Assembly (NCBI RefSeq): GCF_011044255.1
Contig: NZ_CP049107.1
Span: forward strand, 2,009,501-2,073,500
Origin: Rhizorhabdus phycosphaerae
GTDB lineage: Bacteria > Pseudomonadota > Alphaproteobacteria > Sphingomonadales > Sphingomonadaceae
DNA: 64,000 nucleotides
Reading direction: 5' to 3'
Positions 35,062 through 42,651 of the stretch are shown one piece after another. Position 1 is the stretch's first letter; the number at the start of each line of letters is the position of its first letter. The position numbers and the translations under genes are program-made. A model generated the notes under the pieces. That model saw only the letters and a list, made by a program, of their open reading frames with translations. It had not been told where the DNA came from and ran no database searches.

Positions 35062-37392
35062 TTAGAAGTTGGCGGTGCCAGTCAGGCCCCAGTAGCGATC
35101 GGCGTCGCGCGGGATCTGGTAGCGATAGGAACCGCCCGGACCGCCGCTCTGGATCGCGGCGATGTAGGACTTGTCGAACAGGTTGCGGACCTGGAAGGTC
35201 AGGCGATAGCGTTCGTCCGCATCACCCACGCCCAGCTTGACGTTGACCAGGCCATAGGACGGGATCGTGCCCAGCCGGGTCTGCACGACGTTGGGCGTGA
35301 AGATCGACAGCTGCTTGGTCTGGTAATTGCCCTGGGCGCCGAAGAAGACGTCGAACGCGCCACCGGTGCGCCAACGATAGTCGGCCGAAAGCGACCCCTT
35401 CCACTTGGGTGCATAGGCCAGCGACGAGCCTGCCGGAATGACCGCGGTGGCCGCTGCGCCGGGCGCGACGCGGAAGCGGTCGACCTTGGCATCGGTATAG
35501 GCAATGCCGCCGCTGATCGTCAGATCGTCGACCGGGAACCAGTTGAGGTCGGCCTCGAAGCCGCGGGTCGAAACCGTGCCGGCATTGGTGAAGCGCGTGA
35601 CCACGACACCGGCGACGAGATCCGGATTATTCGCCTGGAAATTCTTATACTTGGCGTAGAAGCCGGCGATGTTCAGGGTCATGCGACCGTTGAACAGCGT
35701 GTTCTTCAGGCCCGCCTCGAACGCGTCCGAGGTTTCCGGCGCGATCGAATTGGTACCGGTCGCGGTCAGGTTGAAGAAGACGTTGTACGCGGGGCCCTTA
35801 TAGCCGCGCGTGTAGCTGCCATAAGCCATGATGCGGCGGCTGATGTCGTACTGGACCGAGGCCTTACCCGACAGATCGTCATTGTCGGTCTTGGCGCGGA
35901 AGACGGTCGCGGGCTGGCCGGTGCCGGTCGCCGTGGTCGGAAAGCTCGGCTGGATGCCGGGGCCTGCCAAGGTCGTGTTGCGGCTGTGGAAGACCTTCAG
36001 CTTGTCATAGCTGTAACGGAGGCCACCGACGAGGCGCAGATCCTCGCTGATGTTCCACGTCGCCTGACCGAAGGCGGCATAGTTGAGGAAGGTCGACCCG
36101 AAGTCGGCCACGCCGGTCGGGAAGGTCGACGGATTGGCGTTCGCGCTGCCGCAGGGGATCAGCACGTTGGTCGGAGCGCCGGCGGCTGCGGTGCAGACGA
36201 TGTCGTCGCGACGGAAGATACGGCGCGACTTGGCGTTCGAATAGAAGGTGCCGAGCACATAGCTGACCGTCTGGTCGGTCGGCGAGGCGAGGCGGAACTC
36301 CTGCGTGAAGGTGTGGCTCGTCTGCGGGCCCGAATCATGCAGCTGGTTGAAGCCGACATAGGCGCGGTCGAGCCAGTCGCCGTCGCGGATCTCGGTATTG
36401 TCCCAGCTGCGATAGGCGGTGATGCTGGTCAGCGTGTGGGTGCCCACTTCAAGGTCGACCTGACCCGAAACGCCCCAGCCCTCTTCCTTCGTCGAGGTCA
36501 CGAGGTCCTGACGGATCTCGCGGGTGTTGGCACCGCGCGGGGTCGGCAGCGCGTTGAAGGCGAGGCTGGTGCTCGGAGCACCGGCGCCGGTCAGCGGGCC
36601 GGTGCCGATCACTTCGGCGCAGCAATCGTCGTCATTCTTGTAATAGTCGGCGGCGATGTAGATGCGCAGCGCGTCGGACGGATTGTACAGGACCTGGCCG
36701 CGTACACCGCGATGCTTGTAGCCGTTGACGTGATTGCCGGTCGTCAGGTTGCGGATGTTGCCATCATATTCGCCGTAGAAGCCGGTGAAGCGCGCGGCGA
36801 GATCCTCGCCCAGCGGCACGTTGACCGAGCCCTTCAGGCGATATTCCTGGCGATCGAAATAGCTGGCGTCGACCGTGCCGGAAAACTCGTTCTTCGGCAT
36901 CTGGGTCGTGATGTTGATGACGCCGGCCGAAGCGTTCTTGCCGAACAGCGTCCCCTGCGGGCCGCGCAGCACTTCCATCTGGGCGACGTCGACGAGGTCG
37001 TTGAACGCCTCGCCCGAGCGCGCGTAAACGACGCCGTCCACAACGGTCGACACCGACGGCTCGCCCGCGATCGAGAAGGTCGCGGTGCCGACGCCACGCA
37101 GGAAGATCGTCTGGTTGAGCGTGGTGCCCGACTTCAGGAAGTTGAGCGACGGAACGAGCTGCGCCGCGCTCTCGATGCTCGGACGCGCGGTGGTGGCAAG
37201 CGCCTGGCCCGACAGGACCGACACGGCCACGGGCACGCTCTGCAGATTTTCGGAGCGCTTTTGCGCGGTGACCACGATCTCGGCGACCGACTCTTCGGCT
37301 TCGGCCGGAGCCTGGGCAAATGCGGGCGCGGCATAGCCAACGGAAACAGCCGCCAAAGCCATGGCGGATGAGGCACGGAGCAACGATTTCAC
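35062..37392 (-). CDS. TonB-dependent outer-membrane receptor (sulfoquinovose locus)
   Basis: 776 residues. Signal peptide ends at AFA (residue 26); plug start EIVVTAQKRSENLQSVPVAV, plug marks FLRGVGTATFSI and MEVLRGPQGTLFGKNASAGV; a barrel of about 22 strands ends in GLTGTANF, the usual C-terminal aromatic signal for outer-membrane insertion. It is divergent from the sulfoquinovosidase operon across 195 bases and is therefore the probable outer-membrane port for sulfoquinovosyl glycerol or sulfolipid-derived sugars. That substrate is inference from the neighbourhood. Confidence 0.93.
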   Translation of the reverse strand: MKSLLRASSAMALAAVSVGYAAPAFAQAPAEAEESVAEIVVTAQKRSENLQSVPVAVSVLSGQALATTARPSIESAAQLVPSLNFLKSGTTLNQTIFLRGVGTATFSIAGEPSVSTVVDGVVYARSGEAFNDLVDVAQMEVLRGPQGTLFGKNASAGVINITTQMPKNEFSGTVDASYFDRQEYRLKGSVNVPLGEDLAARFTGFYGEYDGNIRNLTTGNHVNGYKHRGVRGQVLYNPSDALRIYIAADYYKNDDDCCAEVIGTGPLTGAGAPSTSLAFNALPTPRGANTREIRQDLVTSTKEEGWGVSGQVDLEVGTHTLTSITAYRSWDNTEIRDGDWLDRAYVGFNQLHDSGPQTSHTFTQEFRLASPTDQTVSYVLGTFYSNAKSRRIFRRDDIVCTAAAGAPTNVLIPCGSANANPSTFPTGVADFGSTFLNYAAFGQATWNISEDLRLVGGLRYSYDKLKVFHSRNTTLAGPGIQPSFPTTATGTGQPATVFRAKTDNDDLSGKASVQYDISRRIMAYGSYTRGYKGPAYNVFFNLTATGTNSIAPETSDAFEAGLKNTLFNGRMTLNIAGFYAKYKNFQANNPDLVAGVVVTRFTNAGTVSTRGFEADLNWFPVDDLTISGGIAYTDAKVDRFRVAPGAAATAVIPAGSSLAYAPKWKGSLSADYRWRTGGAFDVFFGAQGNYQTKQLSIFTPNVVQTRLGTIPSYGLVNVKLGVGDADERYRLTFQVRNLFDKSYIAAIQSGGPGGSYRYQIPRDADRYWGLTGTANF

Positions 37393-37508
37393 GGGTTTTC
37401 CTCCCCTTTTAGTCCGGGACTTTGCGCCCCGCTGCGAACGTTCCAGTAGCGGCTCACCTCTTTGGCATCACCGCTTGCGGCCCTTGTGTTGCGGCGGAAG
37501 CGACGATA

Positions 37509-37523
37509 TGTCAAGCGGTGTCA
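37509..37523. promoter_or_regulatory. Candidate regulator site, copy B (TonB receptor / sulfoquinovosidase promoter)
   Basis: TGTCAAGCGGTGTCA, between the divergent receptor and operon. 12 of 15 bases match copy A at 32710. On the minus strand it reads TGACACCGCTTGACA, containing a TGACA half-site twice. Candidate operator for the LacI protein encoded in the operon. Confidence 0.45.
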
Positions 37524-37586
37524 CACAAGACAGGCCAAGCTGCGGCATTTCTGCAACAAGGCCTGCGACCAGAGGATTTACTAGCC

Positions 37587-39596
37587 TTGAAACTCGAATT
37601 CGCTTTGAATTCTGACGGTTTCGACCTCCTTTTCGGGGGCAGATTGCTGCTGCGGCACGGTCCCGCCTGTCCAGCGCTTGCCATGGCGCGCGGCAACCCC
37701 GCGATCGAAATGTATCGTGGCAATTTCCGCATCGAGGATAGCCCGGAAAGCACGATCTCACCCATCGCCTTCACGATCGAAGGACAGAGTATCACCCTGT
37801 TCGACGGGGATGTGGCTGCCGCCACATTGTCGATCGACGGCAATCGTCTCGCCATTTCCGCCCTGCTGCCGGGCCATGACCGGCTGACCCTCTCCTTCTT
37901 TGCCGAGCCGGGCGAATGCGTCTGGGGCGGTGGCGAACAGATGAGCTATGTCGCGCTCAACGGGCGACGCTTTCCGATCTGGACCAGCGAACCCGGCGTC
38001 GGCCGCGACAAGAGCACCGAGCTGACCCGCATCATGGACGAGCAGGCCATGGCGGGCGGCGATTATTGGAACAGCAATTATCCGCAGCCGACCTTCCTGA
38101 CCTCGCGCTGGATCGCGACCCATCTCGACGAGAGCTGCTACAGCGTGCTCGACTTCAGAGATCCGGCGGAGCATCGCGTCGAAGTCTGGAAGGACAACGC
38201 AGGCTTCGAGTTCTTTGCGGCCGACGGCCCGGTCGAGCTGGTCGGCCTGTTGTCCGAACGCTTCGGCCGCCAGCCGCCCTTGCCGGACTGGGCGATCGGG
38301 GGCGCGATCCTCGGCCTCAAGTCGGGCGCAAGCAGCTTCGATCGGATGGAGCGTTTCATTGAGGCCGGCACGGCCGTCTCGGGCCTCTGGTGCGAGGACT
38401 GGGCCGGGATACGCGAGACGAGCTTCGGTCGCCGCCTGTTCTGGGACTGGCATGTCGGCGAACGCAGCGTACAGCGCTATCCCGCGCTCGAAAGCCGCAT
38501 CGCCGATCTGAAAGCGCGCGGCATCCGCTTCCTCGCCTATGCCAATCCGTATCTGGCCGTGGATGGCGAACTCTACGCTGAGGCGGCGGCCAGCGGCCAT
38601 TTCGCGCTGCGGCTCGACAGCGACGAGCCCTATCTCGTCGATTTCGGCGAGTTCGACTGCGGCGTGGTCGACTTCACCCGCGCCGAGAGCCGCGCCTGGT
38701 TCGCCGAACGCGTGCTGGGTCAGGAGATGCTCGACAAGGGGATCGATGGCTGGATGGCCGACTTCGGCGAATATCTGCCGGTCGACCTTCGCCTCGCGGA
38801 CGGCTCAGACCCGATGGAAGCGCATAATCTGTGGCCGGTGCTGTGGGCCGAGGTGAACGCGATGGCGCTGTCTTCGCGCGGCCGCACTGGCGATGCGCTG
38901 TTCTTCATGCGTGCCGGCTTTTCGGGCGTGCAGCGCCACTGCCCGCTGCTCTGGGCCGGCGACCAGTCGGTCGACTTCACCCGCCACGACGGCATCGGGA
39001 CGGTAATCGCCGGGGCCCTCTCCTCGGGCCTCGTCGGCAACGCCTACAGCCATTCCGATTGCGGCGGCTACACCTCGCTCCATGGCAACATCCGGTCGCG
39101 CGAACTGCTCGAGCGCTGGTGCGAGCTGGCGGCCTTCGCGCCGGTCATGCGCAGCCATGAGGGCAATCGCCCCGACGACAATCTGCAATATGACAGCGAT
39201 GCGGAGCTGATGGCCTGCTTCGCCCGGTGGAGCCGGGTCCACGCCCATATGGCGCCCTATGTCCGCACCCTGTGCGACGAGGCTGTCGCGACCGGCCTAC
39301 CTGCCCAGCGCCCGCTTTTTCTCCATCATCCCGACCAGCGCGAATTGTGGACCGTGCAGGACCAGTTCCTCTACGGTGCCGATCTGCTGGTGGCGCCGGT
39401 GATCGAGGAAGGCACCACGTCGCGCGACGTCGTCCTGCCCGGCTCTTTGCCCTGGCGGTCGGTGTGGAGCGGCGAGGATCTCGCACCGGGCCTCCACAGG
39501 GTGGACGCGCCGATCGGCCGGCCACCGGTCTTCTATCGGCCCGGCAGCGCATTTTCGGGGCTGTTCGCGGCCTTGCCGGGGGTGTTGCAGGGGTGA
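37587..39596 (+). CDS. smoI: Sulfoquinovosidase (GH31, YihQ/SmoI type)
   Basis: 669 residues from the TTG at 37587 (AGAGGA upstream); E. coli YihQ is 678. Hydrolyses sulfoquinovosyl glycerol or related sulfoquinovosides to sulfoquinovose. Catalytic nucleophile Asp392 (WMADFGEYL) and acid/base Asp459 (WAGDQ). The sulfonate-binding residues that separate sulfoquinovosidases from ordinary alpha-glucosidases are all present: Arg283 and Trp286 in SFGRRLFWDW and Tyr495 in HSDCGGY, equal to Arg301, Trp304 and Tyr508 of E. coli YihQ. Lys245 (LGLKSG) and Glu270 (CEDWAG) match the K/E variant of the Agrobacterium enzyme rather than the Q/Q pair of E. coli. First gene of the operon, overlapping the LacI gene. 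Confidence 0.92.
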   Translation: MKLEFALNSDGFDLLFGGRLLLRHGPACPALAMARGNPAIEMYRGNFRIEDSPESTISPIAFTIEGQSITLFDGDVAAATLSIDGNRLAISALLPGHDRLTLSFFAEPGECVWGGGEQMSYVALNGRRFPIWTSEPGVGRDKSTELTRIMDEQAMAGGDYWNSNYPQPTFLTSRWIATHLDESCYSVLDFRDPAEHRVEVWKDNAGFEFFAADGPVELVGLLSERFGRQPPLPDWAIGGAILGLKSGASSFDRMERFIEAGTAVSGLWCEDWAGIRETSFGRRLFWDWHVGERSVQRYPALESRIADLKARGIRFLAYANPYLAVDGELYAEAAASGHFALRLDSDEPYLVDFGEFDCGVVDFTRAESRAWFAERVLGQEMLDKGIDGWMADFGEYLPVDLRLADGSDPMEAHNLWPVLWAEVNAMALSSRGRTGDALFFMRAGFSGVQRHCPLLWAGDQSVDFTRHDGIGTVIAGALSSGLVGNAYSHSDCGGYTSLHGNIRSRELLERWCELAAFAPVMRSHEGNRPDDNLQYDSDAELMACFARWSRVHAHMAPYVRTLCDEAVATGLPAQRPLFLHHPDQRELWTVQDQFLYGADLLVAPVIEEGTTSRDVVLPGSLPWRSVWSGEDLAPGLHRVDAPIGRPPVFYRPGSAFSGLFAALPGVLQG

Positions 39597-40606
39597 GTGA
39601 GAGATCGAACATCAGGGATGTCGCGGCGCGTGCGGGTGTGGCGGTCAAGACCGTCAGCCGGGTGCTGAACGACCATCCCTATGTCAGCGCAGAGACAAAG
39701 GCGCGGGTCCAGCAGGCGATGCGCGAGCTGGAATTCCGGCCCAGCACGGCCGCGCGTATCCTGTCGGGCGCCAAGTCGAACCAGATCGCGCTGATCTACG
39801 ACAATCACAGCCCCTACTACATGTTCCAGATCCAGAATGGCTGCTGGTCGCGCTGCCAGGCAGACGGCATCCGCCTGCTCGCCCAGCCGGTCGATGTCGC
39901 CGCGCCTAATGTCGGCGATCAGGTGCGCGGCCTGGTCACCGAAACCCATGTCGACGGGATCATCCTGTCGTCGCCGGTCACCGACTGCGACGAGGTGCTG
40001 CGCGCGCTCGAAGCACTCGATGTACCCTTCGTCCGCATCTCACCCGGTACCAATCATGCGCTGACGAGCTCGGTCTACATGGACGACGCTCAGGCCGCCG
40101 ACGACATGACCACCCATCTCGTCAATATGGGGCATCGGCGGATCGGCTTCATCAAGGGCCATCCCAACCATATGGCATCGGACGACCGCCTGTTCGGCTA
40201 TCGCCGCGCACTCGACCGGGCGGGCATCTCCTACGAGCCGCAGCTCGTCGCCAATGGCGAGTTCGATTTCGACAGCGGCGTCTCCGCCGGAGCAGCCTTT
40301 CTCGACATGGCGGAGCCGCCGACCGCGATCTTCGCGTCGAACGACGATATGGCCGCAGGCGTGCTCGCGGTCGCGCACGATCGCGGTCTCGATTTGCCGG
40401 GCGATCTGTCGGTGGCCGGCTTCGACGACACCACGCTGGCGCGCACCGTCTGGCCGCCGCTCACCACCATTCATCAGCCGATGTTCGACCTGGCGCACAC
40501 CGCCACGGAGATCCTCATCGCGGGGGGCGACATCGCCCACCGCCGTCTTCCCCACCAACTGATCGAGCGCGGCTCCGTCGCGCCGCCACGCAGGACATGT
40601 TCATGA
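39593..40606 (+). CDS. LacI-family repressor of the sulfoquinovose operon
   Basis: 337 residues from the GTG at 39593, overlapping the sulfoquinovosidase stop. The HTH (residues 4-25, IRDVAARAGVAVKTVSRVLN) and hinge (AARILSG) are typical, followed by a periplasmic-binding-protein-like sensor domain (NQIALIYDNHSPYYMFQIQ…GIILSSPV…AGFDDTTLARTVWPPLTTIHQP). It probably represses this operon and the divergent receptor until a sugar ligand (sulfoquinovose or its glyceride) binds; the actual ligand cannot be read from sequence. Candidate sites are at 32710 and 37509. Confidence 0.93.
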   Translation: MSERSNIRDVAARAGVAVKTVSRVLNDHPYVSAETKARVQQAMRELEFRPSTAARILSGAKSNQIALIYDNHSPYYMFQIQNGCWSRCQADGIRLLAQPVDVAAPNVGDQVRGLVTETHVDGIILSSPVTDCDEVLRALEALDVPFVRISPGTNHALTSSVYMDDAQAADDMTTHLVNMGHRRIGFIKGHPNHMASDDRLFGYRRALDRAGISYEPQLVANGEFDFDSGVSAGAAFLDMAEPPTAIFASNDDMAAGVLAVAHDRGLDLPGDLSVAGFDDTTLARTVWPPLTTIHQPMFDLAHTATEILIAGGDIAHRRLPHQLIERGSVAPPRRTCS

Positions 40607-41517
40607 GTCTTCTTCCCCAGCCGCCGGCCACCCGCACTCTGGGCACCAGCGGCATCGAGATATCCTCAATCGCCTGGGGCATGTGGCGCCTCGCCGAGGA
40701 CGGCCGTACCGTCGCAGAGGCCGCGCGCCTCGTCCATGCGGCGCTCGACGCCGGCATAACCTTCCTCGACACCGCCGACATCTATGGCTTCGACGGTACC
40801 CATGGCTTCGGCGATGCCGAGGCGATGCTGGGCGAGGTGCTGGCGGCCGAGCCGGCGCTGCGCGGCCGCATGGTCCTCGCTACCAAGGGCGGCATCCGCC
40901 CCCCTCTGCCCTATGACCAGAGCGAGGCCTATCTCGCCGAGGCGATCGACGCCTCGCTGCGCCGCCTGAAGATCGACAGCGTCGATCTGTGGCAGGTCCA
41001 TCGCCCCGACATCCTCTCCCATCCGCAGGAGGTTGCCCGCGCGCTCGACGATGCCGTCGCCGCCGGCAAGATCCGCACGATCGGCGTGTCCAACTTCACC
41101 ATCCACCAGACGGCAGCATTGCAGCAGTTCCTAGGCAACAAGCTGGTCACGACCCAGCCCGAGATCAGCCCGCTGCGGATCACCTGCTTCGAAAATGGCG
41201 AGCTGGATCAGGCGATGATGCTCGGCCTCGTACCGATGGCCTGGTCGCCGCTCGGCGGCGGACGCCTCGCCCATCCGGAAGCGCCGCGGGACAAAGCTGT
41301 GGCCGAAGCGCTGGGCAAGGTCGCGACCGAGCAGGGCGTGTCGCTGACCGTCGCCGCCTATGCCTGGCTGATGGCGCATCCGGCGGGAATCGTCCCGATC
41401 ATCGGTTCGCAGCAGCCCGAGCGGATCGCCGAAGGCGCGAAGGCCCGCGACGTCCGCTGGTCGCGCGAGGACTGGTATGCGGTGCTGGTCGCCGCCCGTG
41501 GAGAAAGGCTGCCCTGA
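40603..41517 (+). CDS. smoB: Aldo/keto reductase, probable 6-oxo-glucose reductase (SmoB-like)
   Basis: 304 residues from the ATG at 40603, which overlaps the LacI stop (ATGA) with AGGA correctly placed; the ATG at 40597 is less well spaced. AKR tetrad: Asp and Tyr in DTADIYG, Lys in ATKGG, His in VHRPD; NADPH pocket near GSQQPERIAEG. It resembles the YdhF-type group. In the Agrobacterium sulfo-SMO pathway SmoB reduces 6-oxo-glucose to glucose with NADPH; position beside a GH31 sulfoquinovosidase and an LLM monooxygenase supports the same job here. A different aldehyde substrate cannot be excluded. Confidence 0.82.
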   Translation: MSLLPQPPATRTLGTSGIEISSIAWGMWRLAEDGRTVAEAARLVHAALDAGITFLDTADIYGFDGTHGFGDAEAMLGEVLAAEPALRGRMVLATKGGIRPPLPYDQSEAYLAEAIDASLRRLKIDSVDLWQVHRPDILSHPQEVARALDDAVAAGKIRTIGVSNFTIHQTAALQQFLGNKLVTTQPEISPLRITCFENGELDQAMMLGLVPMAWSPLGGGRLAHPEAPRDKAVAEALGKVATEQGVSLTVAAYAWLMAHPAGIVPIIGSQQPERIAEGAKARDVRWSREDWYAVLVAARGERLP

Positions 41518-41554
41518 GCAGCCGGTTGTTCGAGGATAGGCCTGGGAGGCGAAT

Positions 41555-42640
41555 ATGACGCAGCAATGCGAAGTGGCGTGGTTCTCCGCGCTGTGTGACG
41601 ACGATTATGAATTTCTGGGCGTGCCCGACAGCCGGCTCCAGTCGAGCTGGGAGCATTGCCGCAACATCGTGTTGCAAGCGGAGAAGGGCGGGTTCGACAA
41701 TATCCTGCTGCCGTCGGGTTATCAGCTCGGCCTCGACACCACCGCCTTCGCGGCGGCGGTGGCGACGCAGGTGCGCCGGATCAAGCTGCTCTGGGCGACC
41801 CGCATCGGCGAGGACTGGCCGCCGCAGCTGGCGCGCCGCATCGCCACGCTCGACCGTATCCTCGGCCCCAATGCCGCGGGGACCAGCGGTCGCCTGAACG
41901 TCAACATCATCTCGTCGGACATGCCGGGCGAGGCGCTGCCCGGCAAGGCGCGCTATGCCCGCGCCACCGAGGTGATGAAGATCGTCCGCACGCTGCTTAA
42001 CGGGGAGTCGCTCGACCATGAGGGCGAGTTCTACAAGCTCAAGCTCGACCCGCCGCGCATCTCGACCATCTCGGGAAGCTGCCCCGCCTTCTATTTCGGC
42101 GGCCTGTCCGAAGATGCGCGCGAATGCGCCGCCGAGGGCTGCGACGTCTATCTGATGTGGCCCGACACGATGGACAAGGTCCGCGAGACGATCGCCGACA
42201 TGAAGACGCGCGCCGCGCGCTTCGGGCGTGAGCTGAAGTTCGGCTACCGCGTCCACGTCGTCGTGCGCGACACCGAGGAAGAAGCGCGCGCCGCCGCCGA
42301 TCGTCTGCTGTCCAAGCTCGACGACGAGATCGGCCGCGCGATCCGCGAGAAGTCGCTCGATGCGAAGAACGTCGGCGTGCAGCGCCAGGCCGAACTGCGC
42401 AGCGCGGCCGGCGGCGACGGCTTCGTCGAGGACAATCTGTGGACCGGCATCGGCCGTGCCCGCTCGGGCTGTGGCGCGGCGATCGTCGGCAATCCGGACC
42501 AGGTGCTGGCAAAGCTGCGCGCCTATCAGGCCGAAGGGATCGAGGCCTTCATCCTGTCGGGCTATCCGCACGCGGCCGAGGCCGACCTCTTCTCGCGCCA
42601 TGTGCTGCCGCATCTGCAGCACGGCCCGCTCGAAGGCTGA
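41555..42640 (+). CDS. smoC: FMNH2-dependent sulfonate monooxygenase, probable sulfoquinovose monooxygenase (SmoC-like)
   Basis: 361 residues of the luciferase-like (LLM) fold, close to SsuD alkanesulfonate monooxygenase (381). Marks: WFSALCDDDYEF, LLPSGYQLGLDTTAFAAAVA, GRLNVNIISSDMPGE, ARYARATEVMKIVRTLLNGE and the ending EAFILSGYPHAAEADLF, which is very like the SsuD C-terminus. It should use FMNH2 and O2 to remove sulfite from C6 of sulfoquinovose, giving 6-oxo-glucose. No flavin reductase is encoded in the window, so reduced FMN must come from elsewhere. An ordinary alkanesulfonate role is possible but fits the operon less well. Confidence 0.85.
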   Translation: MTQQCEVAWFSALCDDDYEFLGVPDSRLQSSWEHCRNIVLQAEKGGFDNILLPSGYQLGLDTTAFAAAVATQVRRIKLLWATRIGEDWPPQLARRIATLDRILGPNAAGTSGRLNVNIISSDMPGEALPGKARYARATEVMKIVRTLLNGESLDHEGEFYKLKLDPPRISTISGSCPAFYFGGLSEDARECAAEGCDVYLMWPDTMDKVRETIADMKTRAARFGRELKFGYRVHVVVRDTEEEARAAADRLLSKLDDEIGRAIREKSLDAKNVGVQRQAELRSAAGGDGFVEDNLWTGIGRARSGCGAAIVGNPDQVLAKLRAYQAEGIEAFILSGYPHAAEADLFSRHVLPHLQHGPLEG

Positions 42641-42651
42641 ACGGAGACGGC

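Noticed and set aside
37436-37443. GAACGTTC palindrome upstream of the TonB receptor as a LacI operator
   Set aside because: An eight-base palindrome is expected by chance about once per window and has no second copy at the YeiH/MFS promoter.
37422-37586. In-frame upstream extension of the sulfoquinovosidase gene
   Set aside because: It would add 55 residues unlike the family N-terminus and run through the divergent promoter; TTG at 37587 with AGAGGA fits YihQ length.
41555-42640. Reading the LLM gene as an ordinary SsuD for sulfur scavenging
   Set aside because: No ssu transport genes or reductase are present, and the operon partners are sulfosugar-, glycerol- and sulfite-specific.
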